A stretch of DNA of 20,891 nt. Origin: DASZTU01 sp035493835 (GTDB lineage Bacteria; Pseudomonadota; Alphaproteobacteria; Rhizobiales; Devosiaceae). The notes under the pieces were generated by a model. It was not told the origin of the DNA, did no database searches, and was given only the letters and a program-made list of their open reading frames with translations. Position numbers and translations under genes: made by a program. Shown in pieces: positions 5,692-14,200 of the stretch; position 1 is the stretch's first letter, and each line of letters starts with the position of its first letter. The stretch lies in the NCBI GenBank assembly GCA_035493835.1, contig DATJHO010000072.1, positions 1 through 20,891 on the forward strand. The letters are read 5' to 3'.

Positions 5692-6348
5692 TTAATGTTT
5701 CGCAGAAGCAAGCTCCAGGATCTCGGCCATGCGAACCAGATCCGCCAACGAGCCCGCGCCCATTTTGCGCATGACATTGCCGCGGTGAATCTTCACGGTT
5801 ATTTCGCTAAGGCCGACCTCCGCCGCCACCTGCTTGTTCATGAGCCCCGTGGTGACCAGGGTCATCACCTCGCGCTCACGGGGGCTCAGCGAATCAAATT
5901 GAGCGCGCACCTGTAAAACCTCTCGCTCATGCTCGCGCCGCAGCCGATCCCGCTCGATCGCCCCCGCCACGGCGTCCAGCATGTCCTGGTCGCGGAACGG
6001 CTTGGTGAGGAAATCGACGGCGCCCGCTTTCATCGCGCGGACCGACATGGGGATGTCGCCATGGCCGGTCATGAAAATGATGGGCGTGCGGACATTGGCG
6101 CTCGCCAGGTTGGACTGGATATCGAGGCCGCTGAGACCGGGCAGCCGCACATCGAGGACAAGGCACCCGGGAACATCCGGCAGCCGGCGCTGCAGCAATT
6201 CGGCGGCCGAGGCAAAAACTTCGGTCTTGAGCCCCACGCTCCGGAAAAGCCGGACCAGGGAATCGCGGAACGAGGCATCGTCCTCCACGATGAAAACGGT
6301 CGGCTCCTCGTCGGCGCCGCCAGGCCTTGAAAGGTCGGGCACTGTCAT
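5692..6348 (-). CDS. FixJ-family (NarL/LuxR-type) response regulator
   Basis: A 218-residue cytoplasmic DNA-binding response regulator. The receiver domain (about 16-130) has Glu22-Asp23-Asp24 in the acidic pocket, phospho-acceptor Asp66 (LVLDVRLPG), Thr94 (FMTGHGD) and Lys116 (LTKPF); the MTGHGDIPMSVRAMKAGA segment is typical of FixJ. A linker rich in Arg and Glu (131-150) leads to a LuxR/GerE helix-turn-helix (152-212) starting LSPREREV, with recognition helix in SEITVKIHRGNVMRKM. Its ATG overlaps the TGA of the kinase gene (ATGA, 6345-6348), so the two are translationally coupled and are cognate partners. FixJ relatives usually activate transcription when phosphorylated. The signal and targets are unknown; the absence of fix or nif genes argues against calling it fixJ itself. 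Confidence 0.93.
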   Translation of the reverse strand: MTVPDLSRPGGADEEPTVFIVEDDASFRDSLVRLFRSVGLKTEVFASAAELLQRRLPDVPGCLVLDVRLPGLSGLDIQSNLASANVRTPIIFMTGHGDIPMSVRAMKAGAVDFLTKPFRDQDMLDAVAGAIERDRLRREHEREVLQVRAQFDSLSPREREVMTLVTTGLMNKQVAAEVGLSEITVKIHRGNVMRKMGAGSLADLVRMAEILELASAKH

Positions 6349-8894
6349 GATCGTTTCCCCGTATCTGCGGGCAGGGTAAACTGCAGCGTTGCGCCCGGTC
6401 CACTATTACACGAAGCCCAGATTGATCCACCATGACTCTCCACGATCGAGCGGCAGATTGAGAGCCCCATCCCCATTCCCGTCGGCTTGGTGGTGAAGAA
6501 GGCGTCGAACAATTCCCGGGCGCCTTGCGGATCGATGCCAACGCCCGAATCTTGCACCGCAACCAGCACCTGATCGCCACGATACCACTGCGAACGAATG
6601 ATCAGTTCGCGCGGCCTGCCCTCGACCGTCGCCATTGCGTCCATGGCGTTGACGAGGAGGTTGATGAGGACTTGCTGCAACTGGATGCGGTCGCCGAGGA
6701 CGGGCGGCAGCGCCGGGGTCAGTTGCAGTTTCAGCGATGCCCCGTTCGCCAGCACCTCCTGGCGCACCAGCGGCAGCACCTCGCGGATCACCTCGTTGAT
6801 ATTGAGCGGCGCCTTCTGCAACTCCGCCTTGGTGGTGAGGGTGCGAAGCCGCTGGATGACCTCGCTCGCCCGCCTGCCATCGCCGACCATTGCGCGCAGG
6901 GCGTCGCGCACCTCGGCAAGATCGGGGTCTTCCCGCTCGAGCAGGCTGAGACTGACCTCGCCATTGGTGACCACCGCAGCCAGCGGCTGGTTGACTTCAT
7001 GCGCAATCGAGGCGGTGAGTTCGCCCAGCGTGGTCACGCGCGTAACATGGGCGAGATCGGTCTGCGCCTTGAGCAGGGCCTCTTCGGCAAGCTTGCGGTC
7101 ATGGATGTCGGTCTCGCTCCCATACCAGCCCAGCACGCTGCCGGCATGGTCAAGCAAGGGAAGGGCCCGACTGAGCGACCAGCGATATTGCCCGTCGAAC
7201 CGCCTGATCCGAACCTCGGCCTCGAATGGCGCGCCCTCTGCCAAGGCCGTGAGCCACTTGCTGTGCGCCAGAGGGAAATCATCCGGGTGAATTTGACCGC
7301 CCCAGCCCGAATCGAGAACTTCCTGCAGCGTCAATCCGTCGAAATCCAGATAGCGCTTGTTCAGAAAAGTCGTCTTGCCATCCGGACCGGCGGTCCAGAT
7401 CAGGGCCGGGACCGTGTCGATGATTTGCCTGATCCGGCTTTGGGCCTGCCTGGCCGCGGTGACGTCCATCATCGCGCCGACATATTCGGTGGCGCCGGCC
7501 GTGTCCTGGGTGACGGCAGCAACCGTACGGACATATTTGATGGCGCCCCCAGGCATCAGCAGCCGGCACTCGTAATCGAGACCGGTCCCTTCGCTGAGCG
7601 CCTTGTCGAGGACGCCCAGCACCCGTGGCTTGTCTTCAGGATGAATGCGCTCGGTCGCCGCCTCGAATGTGGGCAAAACATCCTTGTCGAATTCGAGTAT
7701 CCTGAAGGTCTCCTCCGACCAGATGATCTCGCCGGTCGCGGTATTCCAGCCAAAACTGCCCGTCAGGCTCAGCCGCTGGGCTTCCGCCAGATAGGCTTCG
7801 TTGCGCCGCAGCAGGTCCTGGTTGCGCCGGCGCTCGGTAATGTCCTCGCACGCGATCAGCACAATGAGCTCATTGCCGGGCCGGCGCACGGCCTTGGCGA
7901 TCTCCCGCACCCACAACACCGAGCCGTCCTTGCGGATTTTGCGGGTTTCCCAGGCATGCGACTGACCCGGCGTTTCGAGACAGGCATCGAGATTTCGGGC
8001 GATGACGTCACGATCTTCCCGGCTGAAAACGGCCAGCACCGATTTCCCCAGCAATTCTGCGGGCGAATAGCCGAGCTGGTTGGCCCCGAAAGTGTTGACG
8101 GAAACCACCTTGCCGGCGGAATCGACCATGAAATACATCACCGGATTGTGCTCGAAGATCTCCCGCCATTGCTCCTCGCTCTGGCGCAAGGCCTCGATGG
8201 CACGCTTGCGTTCGGTGATATCGTTGTTGGTTTCCAGGATCGCGACCGGACGCTGCTGTCGGTCGCGCTGCAGCGACCATCGGCTCGCAACGGATATCAC
8301 CGAGCCGTTCGCCCGGGTGTGGGAAAGCTCGCCCTCCCACCGGCCGGTGCGCAGCAGCTCTGCTTCAATGTCCTCGAACGGCGCAGGAAAGACCGTGTGC
8401 AGCAGCTCGTGCGGCGAAACCTTGCCCACGACCTCCTCGGCAGTCCAGCCATAGGTCTTTTCGGCACCCCGGCTCCAATAGGTAAGGACGTTGTTGATGT
8501 CGCGAACGAAGATCGTATCGTGCGTAAGGTCGAGCAATTGCGCGTATTCGCGCAGCGCCCCGTTGATCGCCCGATCCTCGAGGGCAAGGAACGCTGTCGC
8601 CCCGATTGCGGCGAGGCTGATCGGCAGCAGAGGCCAGAAAACGGCCTCATCGTGCCCTGAGGGGAGGTAGCTCAGGAGAGCGAGGGCCGCGCAGCCCAAC
8701 GCCACCATCAGCACGCCGGCCCGATTGAGAAACCGGGAGGACAGCAGGACGACGACGACGTAAAGCGTCGCCGTAGCGCTGGGGACCAAAACCAGGGAAT
8801 CGAAGACAAAGATCACGATCGCCAGCAAGAACGTGACGACGGGCAGTAGCAGCGATGAGGATAGATTTGCCCGCAGCGATGTCGCACGCACCAT
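6345..8894 (-). CDS. Membrane-bound multi-PAS sensor histidine kinase (FixL-like HPK4 type)
   Basis: An 849-residue inner-membrane sensor kinase. Four hydrophobic segments (about 14-33, 35-54, 59-78 and 86-105) form an N-terminal anchor with almost no periplasmic part, so sensing is probably in the membrane or cytoplasm. Four PAS/PAC units follow (about 115-225, 240-352, 372-480, 486-600), marked by NDITERKR, EDITERRR, MDVTAARQ and TDIHDRK ends. The dimerisation domain has the phospho-acceptor His632 in SIAHEVNQPLAA, the HExNQPL form typical of FixL, DctB and NtrB kinases. The ATPase has Asn749 (LLVNAMDAM), the G1 box DSGVGI (782-787) and FFTTKPTGMGMGLSI. I placed the start at 8894, the only ATG before the first membrane segment, with AAAGG about 11 bp upstream. 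It transmits to the overlapping FixJ-like regulator. No haem-type histidine pattern was confirmed in any PAS domain, so the signal is open. Confidence 0.93.
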   Translation of the reverse strand: MVRATSLRANLSSSLLLPVVTFLLAIVIFVFDSLVLVPSATATLYVVVVLLSSRFLNRAGVLMVALGCAALALLSYLPSGHDEAVFWPLLPISLAAIGATAFLALEDRAINGALREYAQLLDLTHDTIFVRDINNVLTYWSRGAEKTYGWTAEEVVGKVSPHELLHTVFPAPFEDIEAELLRTGRWEGELSHTRANGSVISVASRWSLQRDRQQRPVAILETNNDITERKRAIEALRQSEEQWREIFEHNPVMYFMVDSAGKVVSVNTFGANQLGYSPAELLGKSVLAVFSREDRDVIARNLDACLETPGQSHAWETRKIRKDGSVLWVREIAKAVRRPGNELIVLIACEDITERRRNQDLLRRNEAYLAEAQRLSLTGSFGWNTATGEIIWSEETFRILEFDKDVLPTFEAATERIHPEDKPRVLGVLDKALSEGTGLDYECRLLMPGGAIKYVRTVAAVTQDTAGATEYVGAMMDVTAARQAQSRIRQIIDTVPALIWTAGPDGKTTFLNKRYLDFDGLTLQEVLDSGWGGQIHPDDFPLAHSKWLTALAEGAPFEAEVRIRRFDGQYRWSLSRALPLLDHAGSVLGWYGSETDIHDRKLAEEALLKAQTDLAHVTRVTTLGELTASIAHEVNQPLAAVVTNGEVSLSLLEREDPDLAEVRDALRAMVGDGRRASEVIQRLRTLTTKAELQKAPLNINEVIREVLPLVRQEVLANGASLKLQLTPALPPVLGDRIQLQQVLINLLVNAMDAMATVEGRPRELIIRSQWYRGDQVLVAVQDSGVGIDPQGARELFDAFFTTKPTGMGMGLSICRSIVESHGGSIWASCNSGPGATLQFTLPADTGKRS

Positions 8895-9068
8895 CGCAGT
8901 AGAACCTTTCTGCCCGCCCTTGCCCCATTCCCTGCATTCAGCTTGGCCGTCCCGCAGATTCGGAGAGTGCCGAGCAATACCGTTGCACCAGTTTACTACG
9001 GCCGTTTCGAGACACCAAGTCTCCACCGGACCAAACCGAGATGTCCGGAAGCCCCATGATGTCTTTAG

Positions 9069-9096
9069 ATTATTGGTCGCGTTGCAAATGCCGCAA
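9069..9096 (-). promoter_or_regulatory. Candidate sigma-70 promoter for the kinase gene
   Basis: On the minus strand TTGCGG (9091-9096) and AATAAT (9069-9074) are separated by 16 bp, matching the -35 and -10 consensus at four and five of six positions. Transcription would begin near 9062 and leave a leader of about 168 nt before the kinase ATG. The site directly abuts the putative terminator of the preceding gene. Prediction by eye only. Confidence 0.3.
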
Positions 9097-9111
9097 CCCC
9101 GGCCGGCGGGG
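9097..9111 (-). terminator. Possible terminator hairpin after pbpC
   Basis: A CCCCG-GCCGG-CGGGG stem-loop lies 8 bp beyond the PBP1C stop codon on the minus strand and is followed by TTGCGGCATTT, a poor U-tract. It separates the protease-trap/PBP1C unit from the kinase unit. The short stem and weak tail keep confidence low. Confidence 0.35.
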
Positions 9112-9119
9112 CGCACGCC

Positions 9120-11225
9120 TCAGTCGACGAAGACTTTTACCGAATCCGAACGCCCCTCGGCATCGACTATGGACAAGGTTACGAAGCCCGGCCCATCGGG
9201 CTTCCAAGCCCCCTGGCGCGAAAACTCGGACCGGTCGAACGGCGCGCCATTAGCAAAAAAGGTAAAGGGTGGCACCCCGTTGCGGACCTTTATCACCAGT
9301 GGCTGTTCGGCCCCGGCGGCAAGGCCGAGGTCGAGATCGACGCCATCGCTGGGGAAGGCGATCTGCGGGGCGGGATCGGCGGCCACCTTCTCGGCGTCCG
9401 GATTGCGGAAGCGCTTGAGCGGCGCCGGCAGCTGCGCGTTGTCGGCTATCAGCACCCCCGGGGGGGCCGGACGCAGCGGCACGGCCGGACCGCCGAGCCG
9501 GTCGAAGCTTTCGAACAGGATCGGGGCCGCCGACCCGATGCCGGATAGCCCCGGCACCGGCGTGCCGTCGGGGCGGCCGACCCAGACGCCGATCACGGTC
9601 TTGCCGTCATAGCCGATCGACCAGGCATCACGATAGCCATAGGAGGTGCCGGTCTTGTAGGCGATGCGGCCGGGCGACCCGTTGGCTGGCGGCGGCACGT
9701 CGGCAAGGATGTCGGAAACATACCAGGCGGCGACGGGATCGAGTACGGGGGCGGCATTGGCCGGCTCCGGCGGCGCCGCGGTGACGCCGTCCGTGAGGTG
9801 GACAGGCGAGCCGCCGCGGGCGATAGCGGCATAGAGCGAGACCAGTTCGCGCAGCGTCACCCCAACGCCGCCAAGGCCAACGGCCAGGCTGGGCGCGGTA
9901 TCCTGGGGCAGAACTGGCGCGGCGTCGGCGCGGCGCATGCGCGCAACGAGCGGCGCGGTGCCGACGGCATCGAGCACCACGATGGCCGGCACGTTGAGCG
10001 ACTGTGTCAAGGCCTGGCGGATGGTCACCGTGCCGCGGTTTCGGCGGTCGAAATTGTTCGGCACATAGTCGCTGAACGCGGTCGGCCGGTCCTCGATCAG
10101 GCTCTCGGGGTGCGCAAGCCCCAGCTCGAAGGCAAGCCCGTAAATCAGCGGCTTCAGGGTCGAGCCGGGTGATCGCACCGCCTCGGTCATATCGACAAAG
10201 CCCTGGCGCTGGGCATTGAACAGGCCGGCCGAACCGACGGAGGCGAGGATGTTGCCGGAGGTCTCGTCCGCGACAACGATGGCGACCGAGGCCTGGGGCC
10301 CGATTCTTTGCGCACGGGCAGCGGCCAGGGTTTCGAGCGAGGCCTGGAGGCGGGCATCCACCGTGAGCTCGAGGCGCCTTGCGTGGGGATGGGCGTCGAC
10401 CGCCTCCTGGGCGAGATGGGCGGCCAGCATCGGGAATTGGCGCCGGGCGGTCGGGATGGGTTCGCGCTTGGCCGCTGCGGCATCGTCGGCAGTCAGCACG
10501 CCTTCGCCGACCATGCGGTCGAGCACGGTGTCACGCGCGACCTTGGCGGCAGCCGGATGGAGGTCGGGCCGGCGCGCCTCGGGCGATTGCGGCAGCGCCA
10601 CCAAAAGCGCCGATTCGGCTGTGGTCAGCCGCGTCGGCTCCTTGCCGAAATAGGCGAGGCTCGCGGCCCTGATGCCTTCAATGTTGCCGCCATAGGGGGC
10701 GAGCGTCAGGTAGAGGGAGAGGATTTGCTCCTTGGTGAGCTGGTGTTCCAGGGCGTCGGCATGGACCATCTGCCGGAGCTTGGCATGAAGGCTGCGCGTC
10801 GGCTCGTCCTCGATCAGCCGCGCAACCTGCATGGTGAGGGTCGAGCCGCCCGAGACGATGTGACCTCCTGCCCCCGCGAACTGACCGGCGGCGCGCAGCA
10901 TCGAGCTCCAGTCGATGCCGTGGTGCTCTTCGAAATGCTGGTCCTCATAGGCGATCAGCATTTTGAGGAAGCCGCGATCGACATCGGCTGGGGTGGCCGG
11001 CAGCCGCCAGCGGCCCCCGTCGGTGGTGAAGGGCCGCAGCAATTGCCCATGCCGGTCGACCACTTCGATCGAAACCGGCAGGCTGGCCAAATCGGGCGTT
11101 TGCGGCAGCGACGCTACGACCCCGGTAAAGAGGGCGTGCGCATAGAGCGCAACGCTCAGCGCGCCGGCCGCCAAAACACCCAAGATGGCGCCTCGCGAGC
11201 GCCGCTCTTTCTTGTGCGCCGCCAT
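9120..11225 (-). CDS. pbpC: Penicillin-binding protein 1C (bifunctional glycosyltransferase/transpeptidase)
   Basis: A 701-residue class A PBP1C that acts on peptidoglycan in the periplasm, anchored by one N-terminal membrane helix (about 12-32). The GT51 glycosyltransferase domain (about 50-225) has catalytic Glu94 in AYEDQHFEEH and the GGSTLTMQ motif (126-133). The transpeptidase domain (about 300-575) has Ser355 in SPGSTLKP (SxxK), SLN (409-411) and KTGTS (524-528). The C-terminal BiPBP_C module (about 618-700), with VPPFTFFANG, is characteristic of PBP1C. Everything needed is intact. The stop of the upstream alpha-2-macroglobulin gene ends at 11228; I chose the ATG at 11223-11225, though a GTG at 11231 overlapping that stop would add two residues. 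No ribosome site precedes it, so translation is probably coupled. PBP1C with a periplasmic alpha-2-macroglobulin is a known conserved pair thought to repair envelope damage. Confidence 0.95.
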   Translation of the reverse strand: MAAHKKERRSRGAILGVLAAGALSVALYAHALFTGVVASLPQTPDLASLPVSIEVVDRHGQLLRPFTTDGGRWRLPATPADVDRGFLKMLIAYEDQHFEEHHGIDWSSMLRAAGQFAGAGGHIVSGGSTLTMQVARLIEDEPTRSLHAKLRQMVHADALEHQLTKEQILSLYLTLAPYGGNIEGIRAASLAYFGKEPTRLTTAESALLVALPQSPEARRPDLHPAAAKVARDTVLDRMVGEGVLTADDAAAAKREPIPTARRQFPMLAAHLAQEAVDAHPHARRLELTVDARLQASLETLAAARAQRIGPQASVAIVVADETSGNILASVGSAGLFNAQRQGFVDMTEAVRSPGSTLKPLIYGLAFELGLAHPESLIEDRPTAFSDYVPNNFDRRNRGTVTIRQALTQSLNVPAIVVLDAVGTAPLVARMRRADAAPVLPQDTAPSLAVGLGGVGVTLRELVSLYAAIARGGSPVHLTDGVTAAPPEPANAAPVLDPVAAWYVSDILADVPPPANGSPGRIAYKTGTSYGYRDAWSIGYDGKTVIGVWVGRPDGTPVPGLSGIGSAAPILFESFDRLGGPAVPLRPAPPGVLIADNAQLPAPLKRFRNPDAEKVAADPAPQIAFPSDGVDLDLGLAAGAEQPLVIKVRNGVPPFTFFANGAPFDRSEFSRQGAWKPDGPGFVTLSIVDAEGRSDSVKVFVD

Positions 11226-11227
11226 GG

Positions 11228-14200
11228 TCACGGCCCGGGCGGGCCGATCTCGATGCGGCCCGCATCCGTATTGCCGCGCAGCTCCGGCCGGTACATGTCC
11301 TCCACCGTCGCGCCGGGGAGCACGAAGGCGCCGGGCGACACGGCCCGGACCATGTAGGCCGTCGAAAAGCTCGGCGTCTGCGAGCCATACTGGAACGCCG
11401 CTACATACTGGTCGGTGCGCGCCTCGGTGTGCTTTGGCGCATCAACCTTGAGCCACGACATGTCCGAAGTGTCGCCGCTCGCCGCCAGATCCGGATTTTC
11501 GATTTCAAAGCCGCCGGGCAACGGATCGGCCACGACATATTGGCCGGAGCCGAGCGCGGTCGAGTTGATGCTGAGCACCACCACAAAACGGTCGTTCTGA
11601 TGCACCTCGGTCAGGTCGGCCTTGCTGCCATCCGGCTTGAAATAGGCGCGGGTGATAACAAAACCCTGGCTGCTGGCCGGCGGCGGCACGGCGGGAATGC
11701 CGGTCAGCGAGACCGAAGCCTCGGTCGGCGTGTTGCCGTTGTTGACGATGGTGACCGGCGCGGTATCGAAATGCTCCTGGTCGTAGCGGCGATAGACGGA
11801 ACCGGTAAGTGCCTGGCCATCGATGGTGACCGAGCCCTTGCCCGCCTCGCGGGCAAGGGAAGAGGCAGCCACCAGCGTCCAGGCATCTTCTTGCGTGGAA
11901 GTGTATTTGGCGAGGTCCCGCAATCCGGCGAGCTTTTGCGTCAGGGCCGCAACATCGATCCCCGAAGGCGAGAACTCCGCGGCGAGCGCTACCACCCCGG
12001 CCATATCGCGCAGCCGGCTGCCATAATCGGTGCGGTAGCCATGGGGATCATCCGGGGCATTCAGCCCCTCGACTGCCGCGGCAAAGGCTGAAGCCGAGCG
12101 GGTGCGGTCGCCGTAAAGGGCGAGCGCCGCGCCGAGCTGGGCCTTTGCCAGGGGCGAGCCGAAATTGTTGAGCCGTGCCTCGAAATAATAGCGCAGGTCG
12201 CCGATGGCGGCGCGGCCGCCGCGGGCGAGGTCGTAAAGCGCATAGGCGATGTCCTCTCCGCCATCGCTGAAGTCGGGGGCGGACGAGACGCGGTTGCCGA
12301 GATTGTCGAGCGCCATGTCGAGCGCCGTCTTGGGGACGTCATAGCCCTCTTTCTTGGCGCGCAGCAGGAACTCGGTGACGTAGGAATCGAGCCAGAGATC
12401 GTCATCCCCGTCGTCTTCCGGTCCCCAGAGGCCGAACGCGCCGCTGGAAGTCTGCTTGGAGAGGAGATCGGCGATGGCGTCCTTCACCCGCTGGCGCAGC
12501 GCGTCGTCGGTGCCGAGCCCGACCATCTGCGCCACCTCGTTGAGGTAGAGCAGCGGCAGCGCCCGGCTCGTCACCTGCTCGGCGCAGCCATAGGGGTAAC
12601 GGTCGAGCGCGTAGAGCAGCCCCGGTACATCGAGCCGGGCGATCGGCCCCACCGCCAGCATCAGTGTCGCCGAGTGCGGCACCAGACCGGCAAAGCGGCT
12701 CTTGTCGAGCCTTATCGTTGCGCCGGGCGGGATCGAGATCAGGCTCTTGGTGGTCACGGCCGCGCTCGCGGCACGGACCCCGAGCGTCAGCTGCTTGACC
12801 AGCGCATTGCCGGTCGGCCCGGTGACTGTCAGTTTTAGCGGCTGGTCGCCAATGGCGGCGCCGGTGAGACTGAGATCGAGCGATTTTCGCCCGCCCGCGG
12901 GCAGATCGAAGCTGGTCTCGGGGGCATCGGTGGAAAGCCCCGTACCGGGATCGAGGGAGACCCGATAGGTGCCAGCCGGACCCGAGACATTGTTGATCTC
13001 GACCAGAAGCCGCGACTTGTCACCCAGGCGCAGGAAGCGCGGCGGGCTGAGATTGACCACCACCGGGTCGTGGACGATGACGTCCGCCGAGGCATGGCCC
13101 ACGGCACTGTCGGTCCAGGCCATCGCCATCAGCCGGACGGTGCCGTTGAAATCCGGCATATCGAAGCTGACGGTCGCGGTGCCGTCCGGGCCGACATCAA
13201 CAATGCCGGAATCGAGCGCCACCAGCACCGAAGTCGCGGGCGGCGTGCCGAGCCGCGCCGCCGCCTCATCGCCGCCCGAGCGCAACGCCCCCGGCATGCC
13301 CTGCGTCGGATCGATCAGCTTGCCGTAGAGATCGCGCAGGTCGACGCCGATCTGGCGCTGCCCGAAATACCAGCCGTCCGGGTCCGGCGTCTTGAAATTG
13401 GTGAGGTTCAGGATGCCGAGATCGACGGCCGCCACGGCGACATAGGCCTTCTGCCCGGCTGCGACATTGCCGAGGTTGATCTTTGCCGTGAAGACCTGCC
13501 GCGGCAGCGTCTCCTTGGGCGCGTCGAGCCCGACATCGAGCTTGAGATTGCCCGGATCGACATCGGCGAAAGCCAGGCCCAACGCTCGCGACGGCATGCG
13601 CTTTTCGGCGGCGCTTGCCGGGCGGTAGAGCGTCGCCGTGACATAGGCGCCGGGCGACCATTGATCTGTGACGGGCAAATCGACCGTGGTCCCGCCCGCC
13701 GGCACATCGACGGCTTTCATGTCGATGATGCGGTCGTCGACGACCATCACCAGCGCGGTGCCGGCAAATTGCGGATCGAGACGGAGATGGGCGGTATCGC
13801 CGGCGCGATAGGCCTTCTTGTCGAGCGCCACGGTCAGCTTGTCGGGTGTATCGGTGCCGGCATCGGGATAATAGTAGCCGGCATAGAACTCATAGGTGGT
13901 GGAGCTGGGCTTGTCGCCGGCGCTATCCACTTCGAGCCGGTAGCGGCCCGATCGTACCGTCGCCGAAACCGTTGCCGGCCCGCTGGCGAGCGCGTCCACG
14001 GTGCCGTTCGCGACCTTGCTCGTGGTGGTCACCGCCTCCCATTTCCAGGCGCTGCCCTCCCTGAACCACTGGTAGTTGGTCTCGACGCGCGACAGCGTCC
14101 AGCTCAGGCCGGGCTTTGCGATGGTCTTGCCGGACGGATCGACCGCGATCACGTTAAAGCCGGCTTCGCTCCCCTCGGGGAGGCCATCCGCGCTGAAATT

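Noticed and set aside
5692..8894. Calling the kinase and regulator FixL and FixJ
   Set aside because: The families match, but no fix or nif genes are nearby, the kinase has four PAS domains rather than the usual FixL set, and a haem-binding PAS was not confirmed.
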